Origin: Cornus controversa
Taxonomy: Eukaryota; Streptophyta; Magnoliopsida; Cornales; Cornaceae
DNA: 64,000 nucleotides
NCBI GenBank assembly: GCA_026545225.1
Contig: CM048849.1
Location: forward strand, 30,390,336 to 30,454,335
Direction of reading: 5' to 3'
Shown: piece after piece, positions 34,692-46,634 of the stretch
How positions within the stretch are numbered: the stretch's first letter is position 1
Layout of the letters: every line of letters starts with the position of its first letter
The notes under the pieces: model-generated
Databases searched by the model: none
Told to the model about the DNA's origin: nothing
The model's input: the letters and a program-made list of their open reading frames with translations, nothing else
Translations under genes and position numbers: made by a program

Positions 34692-37008
34692 GAATGAAGT
34701 TATAGAAAATGGATAAATAGAACACTATTGGAGAGAGCACGATGTATGTTGTCCAATGCTGGGTTAGGCAATATATTCTCGGTTGAAGTTATTTCCACAA
34801 CTTGTCACCTGGTGAACCGGTCTCCATTGACTACTATTGACCGTAACACTCCAAAGGAGGTATGGTTTGATTCTCTCACTAGTTATAATAATTTGAGAAT
34901 ATTTAGGTGTCATGTGTATGCTCATGTTAATGGAGGGCAGCTTGAACCGAGGGCTAAGAAATGCATATTTCTTGGTTCTGAGGCCGGGGTCAGGGGATGC
35001 AAATTGTGTGCCCAGATGCTTCCAGAAAGAAATTACTTGTTAGTAGAGATATGACCTCACACCTATCACAAACACTTTCGAGGCAGCGATCTCAAATCTG
35101 GAAGACCCTTCCCCTGAATTGGCCTTTGTTTTTGTTTAAAAGCGTGCGAGTTTGTGATGTTTACTCCACAGAGGGAGGTGGTTGATTCAACTAGAGAATG
35201 TTCTTGATTATTCTAATAAAGAGCAAGTGTAATTTTCAGTTGAAGCGGAAGATACATAGTTGTAGCAATATAGTGTGGCTAGAGACAAACCATAGAGTGA
35301 GATTAAACCACCTCAAAGGTATGCACATTTTGATTCTATTGCTTATGCACTTAGTGTGATGGAGAGTATTGATGATCAAGTACTGTGTATTATCATGAGG
35401 CTATTATGGGTGAAGAGTTAGCACAATGATTTATTCCCATTAGTGAGTAGATTGAGTCTCTTTATAACAACAAGACTTGGGAGCTAGTTGAGAAGCCTCG
35501 GGGCCAAAAATTTGTGGGCTGTAAATGGATCTTCAAAAAGAAGGAAAAAAGTCTACGAGCGGAAGATGTAAGGTTCAAGGCACGCTTAGTGGCTAAAGGA
35601 CATACATAAAGTGAAGGGGTGGACTTCAATGAAGTTGTTTCTCCTGTGATGAAACATAACTTAAGCGGGGTGTTACTTGCTATTGTTGCTTTATATGAGT
35701 TAGAGCTTGAGCAACTTGATGTTAAGATTACATTCTTGTATGGGGACTTGGAAGAGCAGATTTATATGCATTAACCTAAAGGGTTTGACATTCAGGAAAA
35801 AGAAGACCATGTTTGTCTACTAAAAAATTCCTTGTATGGGTTAGTGGTACAAGCGATTTAACACATTTATGTTGGAAATGGCTACTGTAGGAGTGAGTTC
35901 AACAATTGTGTGTATAACAAAAAGCTCTCATATGGTTTGTATTTGTAACTGTTGCTCTATGTGGATGACATGTTGATAGCTTGCAGAAACATGTCAAAAA
36001 TTAATATGTTGAAATCTCAACTTATTGGTGAATTTGAGAATAATGATTTAGGTACCGCAAATAGAATTTTGGGTATAGAAATTCACAGGGATAGAGGAAT
36101 GGGTAGATTGAATTTGTCAAAGAGGAAATACACTAAGAAGGTGCTAGAACGCTTTGGTTGTAAGCATTAAAGCCTATGAGTACTCCATTGGCAACCCACT
36201 TCAGAATTTCGATAGGATTGTCACCACAGACCAGGGAGGAGTTAGAGCACTTGTCTCATGTTTCTTATGCTAGTGCAGTTTGTAACATCATGTATGTTAT
36301 GGTGTTCAATAGGCCAAACATTTCATATGCCATTAGTGTAGTGAGTAGATACATGGATATACCTAGAAAAGTCCATTGGCAGGCTGTGAAATAAATATTG
36401 CGGTACTATGGTACTTACAAGGCACTACAAATGTTGGTTAGTCTATGATAGAGCCAGCAACACGTCTAGGAGTATTGTTGAGTATGTTAATTTGGATTAT
36501 GCTGGAGATATTGATGAAAGGAGGCCACTGACCAAGTATGTCTTCACTTTTTGTGGGAGTGTGATCAATTGGAAGGCAACTTTGCAGTCTACAGTTGCAT
36601 TGTCTACAATTGAGGCAAAGTATACGACAGCCATAGAGGTAGTGAATGAAGCTTTTTGGTTGCGAGGTTTGGATGCTGATATGGGCTTACATTATATTGA
36701 TTTGATTCTATTTTGAGATAGCCAGAGTGCCACATATGTGATTACAAATAAGATGTTCCATGAGAGGACCAAGCACATTGATGCAAGGTTGTACTTCATC
36801 AAAGATGCGATTGCACAGGTTGTTATTATAGTGAGGAAGATTGGGATATCTGGAAAATATGAAAGGTCATTCATTCCAACTATCAAGTTTAGACACTATT
36901 TGGACTTGATTGGTGTTTACAGTTATTGAGGCCCTTAGGGGTATGTGGAAAGCGAAAGGAGTAGCTGATATTATGGAGCTTGGCAGAATTCGAGCTAAGG
37001 TGGAGATT

Positions 37009-37488
37009 TGTGATGTTGTGGCCCGAATTAAAGTTCAGATCAAAGTATGATCAAAGATGGATATATCGATCGAAGTACAGGCCAAACATCAATCGATGAC
37101 TTTAGTAGGGTTCGATCAAAGTGATGGATCGATCGAAATTTGGGGCAACTTCAATCGAAGACATCAGCAAAGGTTCGATTAAAGTGTTCGATCAATCAAA
37201 GTAAGCAAACATTTTGATCGACAGAAATGAAAACAGGATTCTCTAGTGGGCTTTTGGTCTAGTTTCTAGAATTCTCTTGTAGCCTATATATAAAGGCATC
37301 TAAGGTTTGGAGAGTGATATCTCTAGGTAAAGAAAACAAGGTGAAAAAACCTTGATAAACACAAAGAGAAAGAGTGTTAGTGGAAGAGAGAGTATATTTC
37401 TTGCAAATCTGTGTTCTTTATGTGGCATGTTTACTTTTTTGCTTGTTTCTTGAATTAAGGAATTGGTTACAATATCCATGTCTCAACA
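37009..37488 (+). repeat. 3' LTR of the copia element
   Basis: Starts TGTGATGTTGTGGCCCG directly after a purine tract (AAGGTGGAGAT, 36998-37008) and ends CATGTCTCAACA. The TATA box CCTATATATAAAGGC matches that of the 5' LTR, and the CGATCGAAGT-like motifs recur at 37040-37210. Confidence 0.92.
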
Positions 37489-38241
37489 CCATTTGATATC
37501 CTGTGGAGTCTGAATCTAAAAAAATAGCACCCACACATCTACCCCAGACAGGAACATGAAATTGCAACATCTCTAAACATAACAATCAATTTGCACTCTT
37601 TAAACCAAATGTCTCCAGACCCTCACAATTGTAGTGGGAGATGACAAAAGGCCCACAACTGTAGACAATATGGCGCAACTAGTAAAGGAGGAATCGAGAC
37701 CCAACCAATGTTGATGTATCCCCTGATAGTCTCTATAAGAAGGCAAGGTCTGAATGTTCTTCCCTTCCAAACACGTAATACTATATCAATCAGGCACGTA
37801 TCGTGAGAAAATATCACAATACCGAAAACACACAAGGCAAGTACCAGCCTCTATTGTTCTAACAATATATCAAACAAATATAAAGACTCAAATTTTCAAT
37901 GATCAAGACTGTCAACGTAGTGAAATAACTCAATCAAGAAATCCAGAGAGAGCTCACTCTCATTAATAAAAGGATCTCTCAAATCATAATTCTTCAAGCA
38001 AGTTAATAAACAAAGTTTTCATTGAAAGCCCCTTTTAGATGAAAGGATGAGAAGTTATTGGATGGTATCCTCTTCCAAAGTAAGTAAGAGTTTGCAAACC
38101 CCGAAGTAATTCATAGCTTGTCGGATCTCAAAAATAGACTAAAGTTTTTAGAAAGTTAGGTCTAACTTGTACATAGACAAGGTCAAGTATATAACCAAAA
38201 GTGCCAATAAAAAAACCTCTATTATAGATAGGCAAGCTATC
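37489..38241 (-). pseudogene. PMD-like pseudogene, copy A, upstream part
   Basis: On the minus strand, 37835-37623 reads GYINIGWVSIPPLLVAPYCL, then QLWAFCHLPLQL, close to the LLQLWA..H segment of plant mobile domain proteins, and leads across the copia insertion into 29381-28860. The segment 37793-38160 is strongly similar to 46635-46990 next to PMD copy B, in the same orientation. There are stops and no complete frame. Confidence 0.5.
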
Positions 38242-41200
38242 TGTCACGCCCCAATTTTTGAGTCACCGGAGATTCCATCTCTGAGCCGAATTCCAAGGGT
38301 GAGTTTATCCATTAATCCCTAATGAACTATCTCAACCTTCAAATTACCGCAGAAGCTTAATAATGCACAAAAGGTTATATTTGTATAACTCATCATCAAC
38401 TAGTCCCAATGCGCCCCACACGTGACAACACATGCACATCCAACAACATTCAAACTGTCAACCTTTCCTTGGATTACGATCCATCGTAACAAAGGTTACG
38501 ATACATCATAATCTATGATACGTCATAGATGTATCATAACATCTTGCAAAAAGTATTGTTTTTCACTCTTCATCCTCAACATTATTACAATCCATCGTCA
38601 TGGTTTTAAATGCATTGCCATAGTATGATACATCATAATTGGATTACGATGCATCTTAATCACTCGACCTGCAATCCTTGCATAACCCTCAAGTGATCAC
38701 AGTTAACATCATTCACACTTCGAATCTCTCTTTATCCTCTTACTATCTCATACAACATTGAAACGTAAATAAAATACTACAAATCATGCATTTTGGTCCA
38801 AGACATACATATCATAAAACACTACTCCAAAATCCATAAATTGTCTACATGGTTCAAATATAAGAGGTCTTAAATACATGTAGTTTGTTCGTGACTACAA
38901 AATCAAAAATATCAACATGCCACAAGCCATCATAGATAGCAATATGAACAAGATCCAAAATAACATCAAAAATGTCACAAGGCTCCACTTAACTAATCAC
39001 ATTCCATCCATTGCCAGCACTTTATCTATAAAATGTTTGGGGGAGAGAGGTGAGCAAAACAACTATCTCAGTAGAAATACCCAAACCTGCATAAGCATCG
39101 ACCCGACGCCGACCTCCACGATATGCAATCATGGCATCCTTACATTACATGGCATGCTCATAATACCCATGTTATCAATGATACAATTATGCAACAAATA
39201 AATCAAATGTTCATTTAACCATGCATAACCACCATAAGCAACATATCATCACCTTGACTTACACGAATCAAACTCCTCAACATAAATTCACAATTTATGA
39301 ACAAAAGTAAACCACTAACTCAAATGTTTAACTCTACCAATTTCGGGAGTATCACCAAGGAAGTCTGTCAACCTCTTAAACCACTAAGGGTCATTACCAA
39401 CTAAAATTTGTCAATCTCACACACCACCAATGGTCCTCGCCAATTGAAATATGTCAATTGGGAGTAATCATGAGTTGTCACCAAATTAAAATTTGTCAAT
39501 TGGGGACACAAGTTCACCACACAACACGTGTATGTTCACATACTTCAACCTCTTTAAGAATCATTCCACTTCCTACCAAATGCATCATATGTCAAACATG
39601 CACAATGCACATATCACAATACATGCAATTTCATTCATGAAATATCACCAAATGCATTGATATGAAAAATCATTCATTTGATGCAATTTCTTAAACACGT
39701 GGCATTCAAAATACACATAACTCATATCATGGCTTGAAAGTAATCCTAATGAACCTTATGCATCTTAAATCTATTTACACCACATGGATGCTCACATAAT
39801 AATTTTACACTTAAGCTACAATTAGCATACTAAAACCAACATTTCTCATATATAACGCCTATATACATCACACACATCATGAATTTTATATGAAAGACAC
39901 AAATACTTAAATTTAACATGTATAACATCAATATACTTCACATACATCATGTATATCATATGAAGAACATAATTAGTATGCATACACAAGAAATAATTTC
40001 AATTATACAACTCTCGACTTCTCTAAAACATGCTAACACAACTATAAAACACAAAAAAACCTAGAGAATAGATGTTAGGAAAGAGAGAACACCCTTACCT
40101 CAAGTTTGAAGCCTTTTCTAACAAACCCTAGAAATCACCGAGTTTTAAACTCCACCAAATTGAACTTTCTTTCTGTAGGATCGTAGATCGGGATAAGGAA
40201 AACAACTCTTCCTTTTCCAACATGACTCAAATCTAAACTTTAACCATACTCAAATTTTGAAAATACTCAAAACGCGACTTTGAATCCACCAACTCGAAGA
40301 GGAAACCTTTCTCTCTTGGAGCAAACCTCAAATATCTCTCTAAGACTCTCAAAACCAAAAAAGAAGATGAAGAGCTTGAAGGGAGCAACAATTGCTGATT
40401 TCCTCTCTAATTCTGCCCAGCAATACACATATATATGTATTTATAATACACTAAGTGCAAAATGACCATTTTACCCTTAAGTCACTTAATGTACCTCCTA
40501 GACTCCATTTTTTATTTCAAAAACGGTTATGGCTCCAAAATTGTAGTAACCCTTGTGGATGGGTGTGAGTGGGCGGGTGTGAAGATAGATACTAGACTGA
40601 GCTACCGCACTGATAGAGTACAGGGTGCTCAATCCTACATCGCCTGGGTATGGAAAAGGGGATGTGCTTATATGTAGTATGTTCTCTTCAAATGGTATGA
40701 GGCCTTTTGGGGTAAAACCCAAGAGCAAAATCGTGCGACCTCAGGCCTAAAGAGGACAATATCATACCATGTGTTGGAGCGGGGTATTACAGTTGGTATC
40801 AGAGCTTGAACCCAGTCGGAAGTGTGCCGACGAGGACGTCGGGCCTCGTAGGGGGGTGGATTGTATTAACCCTTGTGGACGGGTGTGAGTGGGCGGGTGT
40901 GAAGACAGACACTAGGCTGAGCTACCACACTAACAGAGTATAGGGTGCTCAATCCCACATCGCCTGGGTATAGAAAAGGGGATGTGCTTATATGTAGTAT
41001 ATTCTCTTCAAATAGTATGAGGTCTTTTGGGGTAAAACCCAAGAGCAAAATCATGCGGGCCCAGGCCCAAAGCGGACAATATCATACCATGTGTTGGAGC
41101 GGGGTATTACAAAAATTACTTCCTTAAATCTTTTAAAATTTCATTTGGTCTAAAAAAAAATTAAATATTTCTCAACAAGCTCCCAAACATGTTTTTCGCA

Positions 41201-41291
41201 TTCAAAATATATATAACATCATTTAAAACTCATTTATGACCAAAATGATACTAAAAAGAAAAATATGTCATAATTGGGCCCGGTCTCTACA
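38242..41291 (-). repeat. Left LTR (3' LTR) of the Del/Tekay-like element, with TRIM inside
   Basis: Starts TGTCACGCCCC and ends GGGCCCGGTCTCTACA, followed by the complement of a polypurine tract (ACCTCCCCACG). Without the TRIM and its duplicated 5 bp it is about 2.48 kb, near the 2.44-kb solo LTR. It contains ATTACGATGCATCGTAAT-like palindromes (38470-38665) and repeated CCAATTGAAAT.TGTCAATTGG motifs (39360-39510). Confidence 0.88.
40542..41111 (+). mobile_element. Complete TRIM retrotransposon, plus orientation
   Basis: LTRs 40542-40791 and 40862-41111 (250 bp each) flank a 70-bp internal domain with primer-binding site TGGTATCAGAGC (40794-40805) and polypurine tract AGGGGGGTGGAT (40850-40861). 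Perfect target duplications AAAAT lie at 40537-40541 and 41112-41116. Its total length of 570 bp equals that of the minus-strand copy. By hand I count about 20 differences between the two LTRs, nearly all transitions. Confidence 0.97.
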
Positions 41292-42139
41292 ACCTCCCCA
41301 CGTTCAAGGAATTTCGTCCTCAAATTTAGAAACATATCACAAGTTTCGGAGTGTTGTCACAAAATCTTTAGTGACCTTTCCTAACTTTCTCTTATCACAG
41401 ATAATAGTTATAAACTTGTCGGTCTCCAATATTCAAGTTTCATTCCTAAACCAACAAGGCATTTCGTTATTATCATGTGACTTCACTTTGCAATCCACGA
41501 AACATCCCAGTTACTAGTACACCTCAAACCATGTCCAAGTATCACCAATACTGTAGTACAATTATCATTCTACCGTAGACCATCACGACGACTATTATCT
41601 CCCAACCCAAGTTTAGGAAAGATCAAAACGGTAACCAACCCACTTTCCAATCAGCGAAAGTATGCGTACAGACTTCCTTCCAATAAACCAAAAAAATCAT
41701 GTGCATAAGGAACTTCACTTTTTGGTAATCCAAACTCACACACCTCACCCATGGCCTAAGGACAATGCTTTCTAACGATTTATAACACAACCCTCAACTG
41801 GTTCGACTACATTCCTCTTCCCAATAAAGAGTATTGAATTTCTCTAAGGTGGCATCCCATGACGCATGAAACTTTTATTTTCTCAAGTCTCATAACTAAT
41901 TCTTGGATCCTTTTAATTCCATTGGTACCACAAGATATGGTTCATAGGGAAATAAAATTAGTAAAAAATCTTACTGCCTACGTGTCACATACTTCCCTCG
42001 GTTAACAACTAATCAAAAACCAAAACTAACGGTATATCCATCATCATCCCTCAATGACATTAAAACTAGTCATGTCTCAAAAGCTGAGTCCAACCCTAAA
42101 TGATAATTTGAACCTTCGATCCCTCAGGGTCACACTACC

Positions 42140-42740
42140 CACAACGATACATCAATAGACAAAATTGTGTTCAAAGATGAAAATTTCCACCTCAACGGAT
42201 GTCTCAATAAACAAAATTATGTCTAAAATGACAACAAGTACTCTCTCAAATGTGTCAATGGACAAAACTATGTCTAAATGACAATCACCAATTCCAATGG
42301 TTACGTCTACAAACAAAACTGTGTCTGTAGTGACAATAACCAACTACTATGGATGTGTCGATGGAAAAAACTGTGTCTACATCGACAACAACCATAACAA
42401 CGGATGGGTCAATAGATAAAACTGTGTCCAGAATAACACTAATCCTCCAACAGGTATGCCAATAGATAAAACTGTGTGTAAGTGACAATAACCACAACAA
42501 TAGATGGGTCAATGGACAAAACTGTGTCCAAATGACACCAATCCTCCAACAGGTGTGCCTATAGACAAAATTGTGTCTAAGTAATAACAACCAACCCCAC
42601 CGGTGTGTCAATAGGAAAAAATATGCCTAAAAGACAACTGTCACTCCAATTGATTTGTCTATAGACAAAATTGTGTCTACTATGACAACAACCATTACCA
42701 TAGACATGACAATAGACAAAATTATGTCTTAAAGACACTC
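42140..42740. repeat. Minisatellite, unit about 51 bp, about 12 copies
   Basis: Each unit contains CAATAGACAAAACTGTGTCT, then AA.TGACAA.AACCA, then a variable CAAC.GGTGTGT segment. Twelve recognisable units lie end to end between the gag-like region and the left LTR of the Del-like element. The unit length is close to a multiple of three, which leaves repetitive open frames on the minus strand, but indels break them and I do not call a protein. Confidence 0.88.
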
Positions 42741-43639
42741 TTCCATGATGACAATTCTAAAATTTGTAACTTTTTGAAGATTCCAAACTGTTTCCTCAAG
42801 TACTCTAACAAGTACCAGAATACATAACCTCAAGAGTGGTTCAAAACTAACCTACTCTTATCATCATGAATCCTTTGATAAGCATTTTTCCTACTTATCC
42901 ATAATTGTATATCCTGGTAATACGTCACACAAACTTTTTTCAGTCATATATCCATCTATGAGCAAAAATCTTTTATACTTAGAAACACCCAAACCTCATT
43001 TCCCTACACGTCTATACCCGACAAATCAACTCTATAACGACTTGGACCCAACACATTATAAGAGAAGTACTAATCAAAGAAAAATGTCAGGCTGGGCCAT
43101 TTTTTCTCGTTAGCTTAACCCCAGCAATATGCATTTCTTGTCCTCGTACCTTCGATTCCAATTGTCCATCCTAGCATAACCCATATCAACCAACTCATAC
43201 AAGTCACTAAATACCCCTAAGGACTCAAACTTGTAACCACAATCAAACCTCAACATTCCACATGAAAAACACTACATTAGAACTTTCTCAAAGTCCTAGG
43301 CTCCCACAAACGGAGCCTATCACAACCCTTATATCACAAATGTTGTAAATTTACCCAAGCTCAAACCTCTGGTTTGGTTTACGAAAACTCCAAAACTTGA
43401 ATCTTTAGGCGATAATAATAAGCCTACATATACCATGTAACCCTTAATGTAATATTTATACACCTTGCATAATCACATAAATCATGATAAACACTTAGCA
43501 CACCATATACTGCATATAGTATATAAAATTAAACATGATTTACTAAATGCAACAGATAACTCATGATATATCACATAATGTACTCAATGAATTAATACTC
43601 TGACCCATAAGCTAGAAACCACAATCATACCTCAGTCCC

Positions 43640-44905
43640 TACGGACCAGTCCTCTGATACCTAGATTGTTGACCAAAAACATTAGGGTTGGTCCCCCTCA
43701 CTGTTCGTGAATCCTGAGCAGACTGCACTGGCTACGATGAGGATAATGCCTTAAAACTAGGCTGACCCGCCAAAAACTAAGTGGTATGCTGTTGAGATCC
43801 TGTCCCACTCTGTACATTATGTCCCAGAAGACAATTTACTTTAATATGACCAGTTTGATGGCAGTGATAATAGGTCTGCTCTACCACTGGTACTAAATGT
43901 ATGTGGGGACACTTAGACTTGTAGTGATTTGAATGGAATATTAGCCCGCCTCACTTGCTTTCTTTAATGTATAAAGGCATAAGCAAAGTCAAGGAATTTC
44001 CTTATAACTTGTGGTTGAGAGTAAGCAAGCTACCTTCATTCAACAGATTTGTGGTTGAGTCAATAACATGCTCTAGGTCGGGAATCTTTGCTCTTTTCTT
44101 TTGCATTTTCGCTGCCTGCGTTCTTCTTCGTGTCCGTCGATATCGCAAAGCTGGTTGACGCCAACTGTAATGGTTGAAAATAGGGGGCCAACCAAGACCC
44201 CCTAATCCAGTTGCTGATAATGGTGACACACCACCTTCAATCATGAGGATCCAACAGGTAAAGACATTGATGGTGTCGAACTAGCCTACTGTTGCCCCTA
44301 AGAAAATGAGGTATTACCTCTTTGTCTCTTTCTTGCTTAACTACTAATAAGTAGCCCTGCACTCCCTACCTGATTTTTGGAATCCCAACTTTTCTAAACA
44401 TCTCTATCATCTTCCTCAGTTATTAAAGCTCTCATAAACCTTTTTGTTTTTGTTTCCTCATTCCTCACCATCTCTAGTGCCAAACGAGCCAAAGATGTGA
44501 ATCTAGTCTCATACTCTATAATGTTCATGTCTCCTTGCACGAGATCAGTAAGATCTTGTTTTAATCAGTCCTTCATTATCGAAGAAAAATACTTTCCAAA
44601 GAAAATATTCTCGAAGACTTCTCATTCCATTACCTCAACATTGTGAGTATTCTTTACCGAACTCCACCATCTATTAGTTTCACCTTTTAAGTGAAGTGTA
44701 GCTATGTCAACCCTAAGGTCCTCATCAATATGTAAGGCAACCAAAAGTTTCAAAATTTGGTCTACCCACTCTTCATCCATTAAACCCTCCTACATAGGTG
44801 GGTGATGGTTTATACTTGATGTACTACCTCATAGCGATCATCATACGGCTTAAACCGACTCTAAGTTGCCTTTATACCTCTTCCCCTTGAGTTTCCCTTA
44901 TGATT
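43640..44905 (-). pseudogene. Ty3/gypsy gag pseudogene with CCHC zinc knuckle
   Basis: On the minus strand, from about 44700 down, the frame reads LKGETNRWWSSVKN, then LTDLVQGDMNIIEYETRFTS, then LARLALEMVRNE. This is the Retrotrans_gag pattern (LKGEA..WW, QG.M.V.EYE..F..L). A zinc knuckle YYHCHQTGHIKVNC follows at about 43875-43830. Stops interrupt the frame (for example near 44620 and 44560). Gag would package element RNA; here it is a relic and no pol domain follows it. Confidence 0.8.
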
Positions 44906-45296
44906 TGCCTTATGGAGTCCACTATGTCTCGCATAAAATGAGCTCCATCCACTGGGTCTTATGAAACATTAGTACCTCATCTAAGTGCTCTTCTTGGTGG
45001 CATCTTGCTATACAAATAACAAGAACACACTTAATACCAAGCCAAATCATTCCATAATTAGTATGATATTCTAAACATGTAAGCACAAAATCATGTTTCA
45101 CATAACAATGCACAAGTTGTATATCCAATACAAAACCTCAAGTATGCCTGTGGTTCAACTCTCAACCATCCTTCCAAGGTAATTAAACCTAATGTTCAAA
45201 CCACTACCAACCACCACACAATTCCAAACCAATGTGTGATTTGACTCTTACCCTTCGTCCCTAGGTATTCAAACCCGGTTAAGCTTTAATACCAAG

Positions 45297-46634
45297 TGAT
45301 CAGGCCCCAATTTCCAAGTCACTAGAGATTCCATTTCTGAGCCGAATTCCGAGGGTGAGTTCGTCCATTAATTGCTAATAAATTATCTCAACCTTCAAAT
45401 TACTGCAGAAGCTTAATCATACATAAAAGGTTATATTTGTATAACTCATCATCAATAAGTCCCAATGGGCCCCACACGTGACCACACATGTACATCCAAC
45501 AACATTCAAACTGTCAACCTTTCCATAGATTACAATCCATTGTAACAGAGGTTATGATGCATCATAATCTATGATACATAATAGATGTATCGTAACATCT
45601 TGAGAAAAATATTATTTTCACTCATCATCCTCAACATTATTATGATCCATCATCATAGGGTTTTCGATGCATCGTCATAGTACGATACATCGTAATTGAG
45701 ATTATAATACATCATCGGATTGTGATACATTATAATGGGGATTACGATGCATCGTAATCTCTCAACCTGCAATCCTTCCATAACCCTCAAGTGATCACAA
45801 TCAACACCATTCACTCTTCGAAGCTCTCTTTATCCTCTTACCATCTCATACAACATTAAAAGGTAACTAAAATTCTATAAATCATGCATTTTGGTCCAAG
45901 ACATACATATCATAAAATAGTACTCTAAAATTCATAAATCGTCTATATGGTTCAAACATAAGAGAACTCAAATACATGTAATTTGTTCGTGACTACAAAA
46001 TCAAAAGTATCAACATGCCACAAGCCAGCATGGATAGTAATATAAACAATATCCAAAATAACATCAAAAATGCCACAAGGCTCCACTTGACCAATCACGT
46101 TCCATCCATTGTCAGTGCTCTATCTGTAAAATGTTTGGGGGAGAGGGGTGAGCAAAACAAATAGCTTAATAGAAATGCCCAAACCCGCCTAAACATCGAC
46201 CTGATGCCGACTTACATGATATACAATCATGGCATCCTTACAATACATAGCATGCTCACAATACCCATGTTATTAATGATATAATTATGCAACAAATAAA
46301 TTAAATGTTCATTTAACCATGCATAACCACCATAAGCAACATATCATCACTTTAACTTGCACAAATCAAACTCCTCAACATAAATTCATAATTTATGAAC
46401 AGAAGTAAACCACCAACTCAAATGTTTAACTCTACCAATTCTGGGAGTATCACCAAGGAAGTCTGTAAACCTCTCAGACCACTAAGGGTCATTACCAATT
46501 GAAATATGTCAATCTCACACACCACCAAGGGTCCTCACCAATTGAAATTTGTCAATTGGGAGTAATCATGAGTTGCCACCAAATTGAAATATGTCAATTG
46601 GGGACACAAGTTCACCACACAACGCGTGTATGTT
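45297..46634 (-). repeat. Right LTR (5' LTR) of the Del/Tekay-like element, truncated
   Basis: Begins TGATCAGGCCCC, a mutated TGTCACGCCCC, and then follows the left LTR collinearly from 38242 to about 39537 with many substitutions. It includes the palindrome cluster (45528-45760) and the CAATTG repeats (46490-46610). It ends abruptly after ACGCGTGTATGTTC. Confidence 0.9.

Larger units (their letters stand above)
29985..36930 (+). pseudogene. Copia gag-pol pseudogene
   Basis: Gag starts near 29985 (KKFNGVKDFNLWRIRMQALL) and resumes after the TRIM. A broken zinc knuckle of CYTCH..YFRKD type lies at about 31213-31255. The protease core near 31380-31415 reads WILDLGCSYHVC, with Leu where the catalytic D-S/T-G needs Ser or Thr. 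Integrase remnants run 31780-32251 and resume at 34697 with a TLLERARCMLSNAG segment. Reverse transcriptase begins about 35450 (GCKWIFKKKEK) and keeps the catalytic YVDD at 35955-35966. RNase H ends near 36700. Frames change and stop throughout. The reader should treat this as a fossil polyprotein of the Tnt1/Tork-like style; the exact lineage is not determined. Confidence 0.9.
29382..37488 (+). mobile_element. Full-length, decayed Ty1/copia retrotransposon carrying two nested insertions
   Basis: Two similar LTRs (29382-29936 and 37009-37488) enclose gag-pol in the order gag, protease, integrase, reverse transcriptase, RNase H, which defines copia. The flanks CCATC (29377-29381) and CCATT (37489-37493) fit a 5-bp target duplication with one change. 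Nested inside are a TRIM (30135-30704) and a 2.44-kb solo LTR (32252-34691). Removing these and their duplicated target bases leaves an element of about 5.1 kb. Many stops in every domain show that it is old and inactive. Confidence 0.93.
38242..46634 (-). mobile_element. Del/Tekay-like Ty3/gypsy element, gag-only, right end truncated
   Basis: Long LTRs (38242-41291, enlarged by a TRIM, and 45297-46634, truncated) flank about 4.0 kb. On the minus strand the order is 5' LTR, a degenerate primer-binding site (TGGTATTAAAGC, 45283-45294), a gag-like pseudogene, a minisatellite, a purine tract (41292-41302) and the 3' LTR. I see no reverse transcriptase or integrase, so this is a non-autonomous derivative or a deletion product. 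The right LTR stops after about 1.34 kb at 46634, where PMD-like sequence begins, so the original right target site is lost. Confidence 0.85.

Noticed and set aside
42152..42611. Minus-strand repetitive frames over the minisatellite as a repeat protein
   Set aside because: The frames shift between units, hydrophobic repeats follow the DNA repeat, and the context is a dead retroelement.
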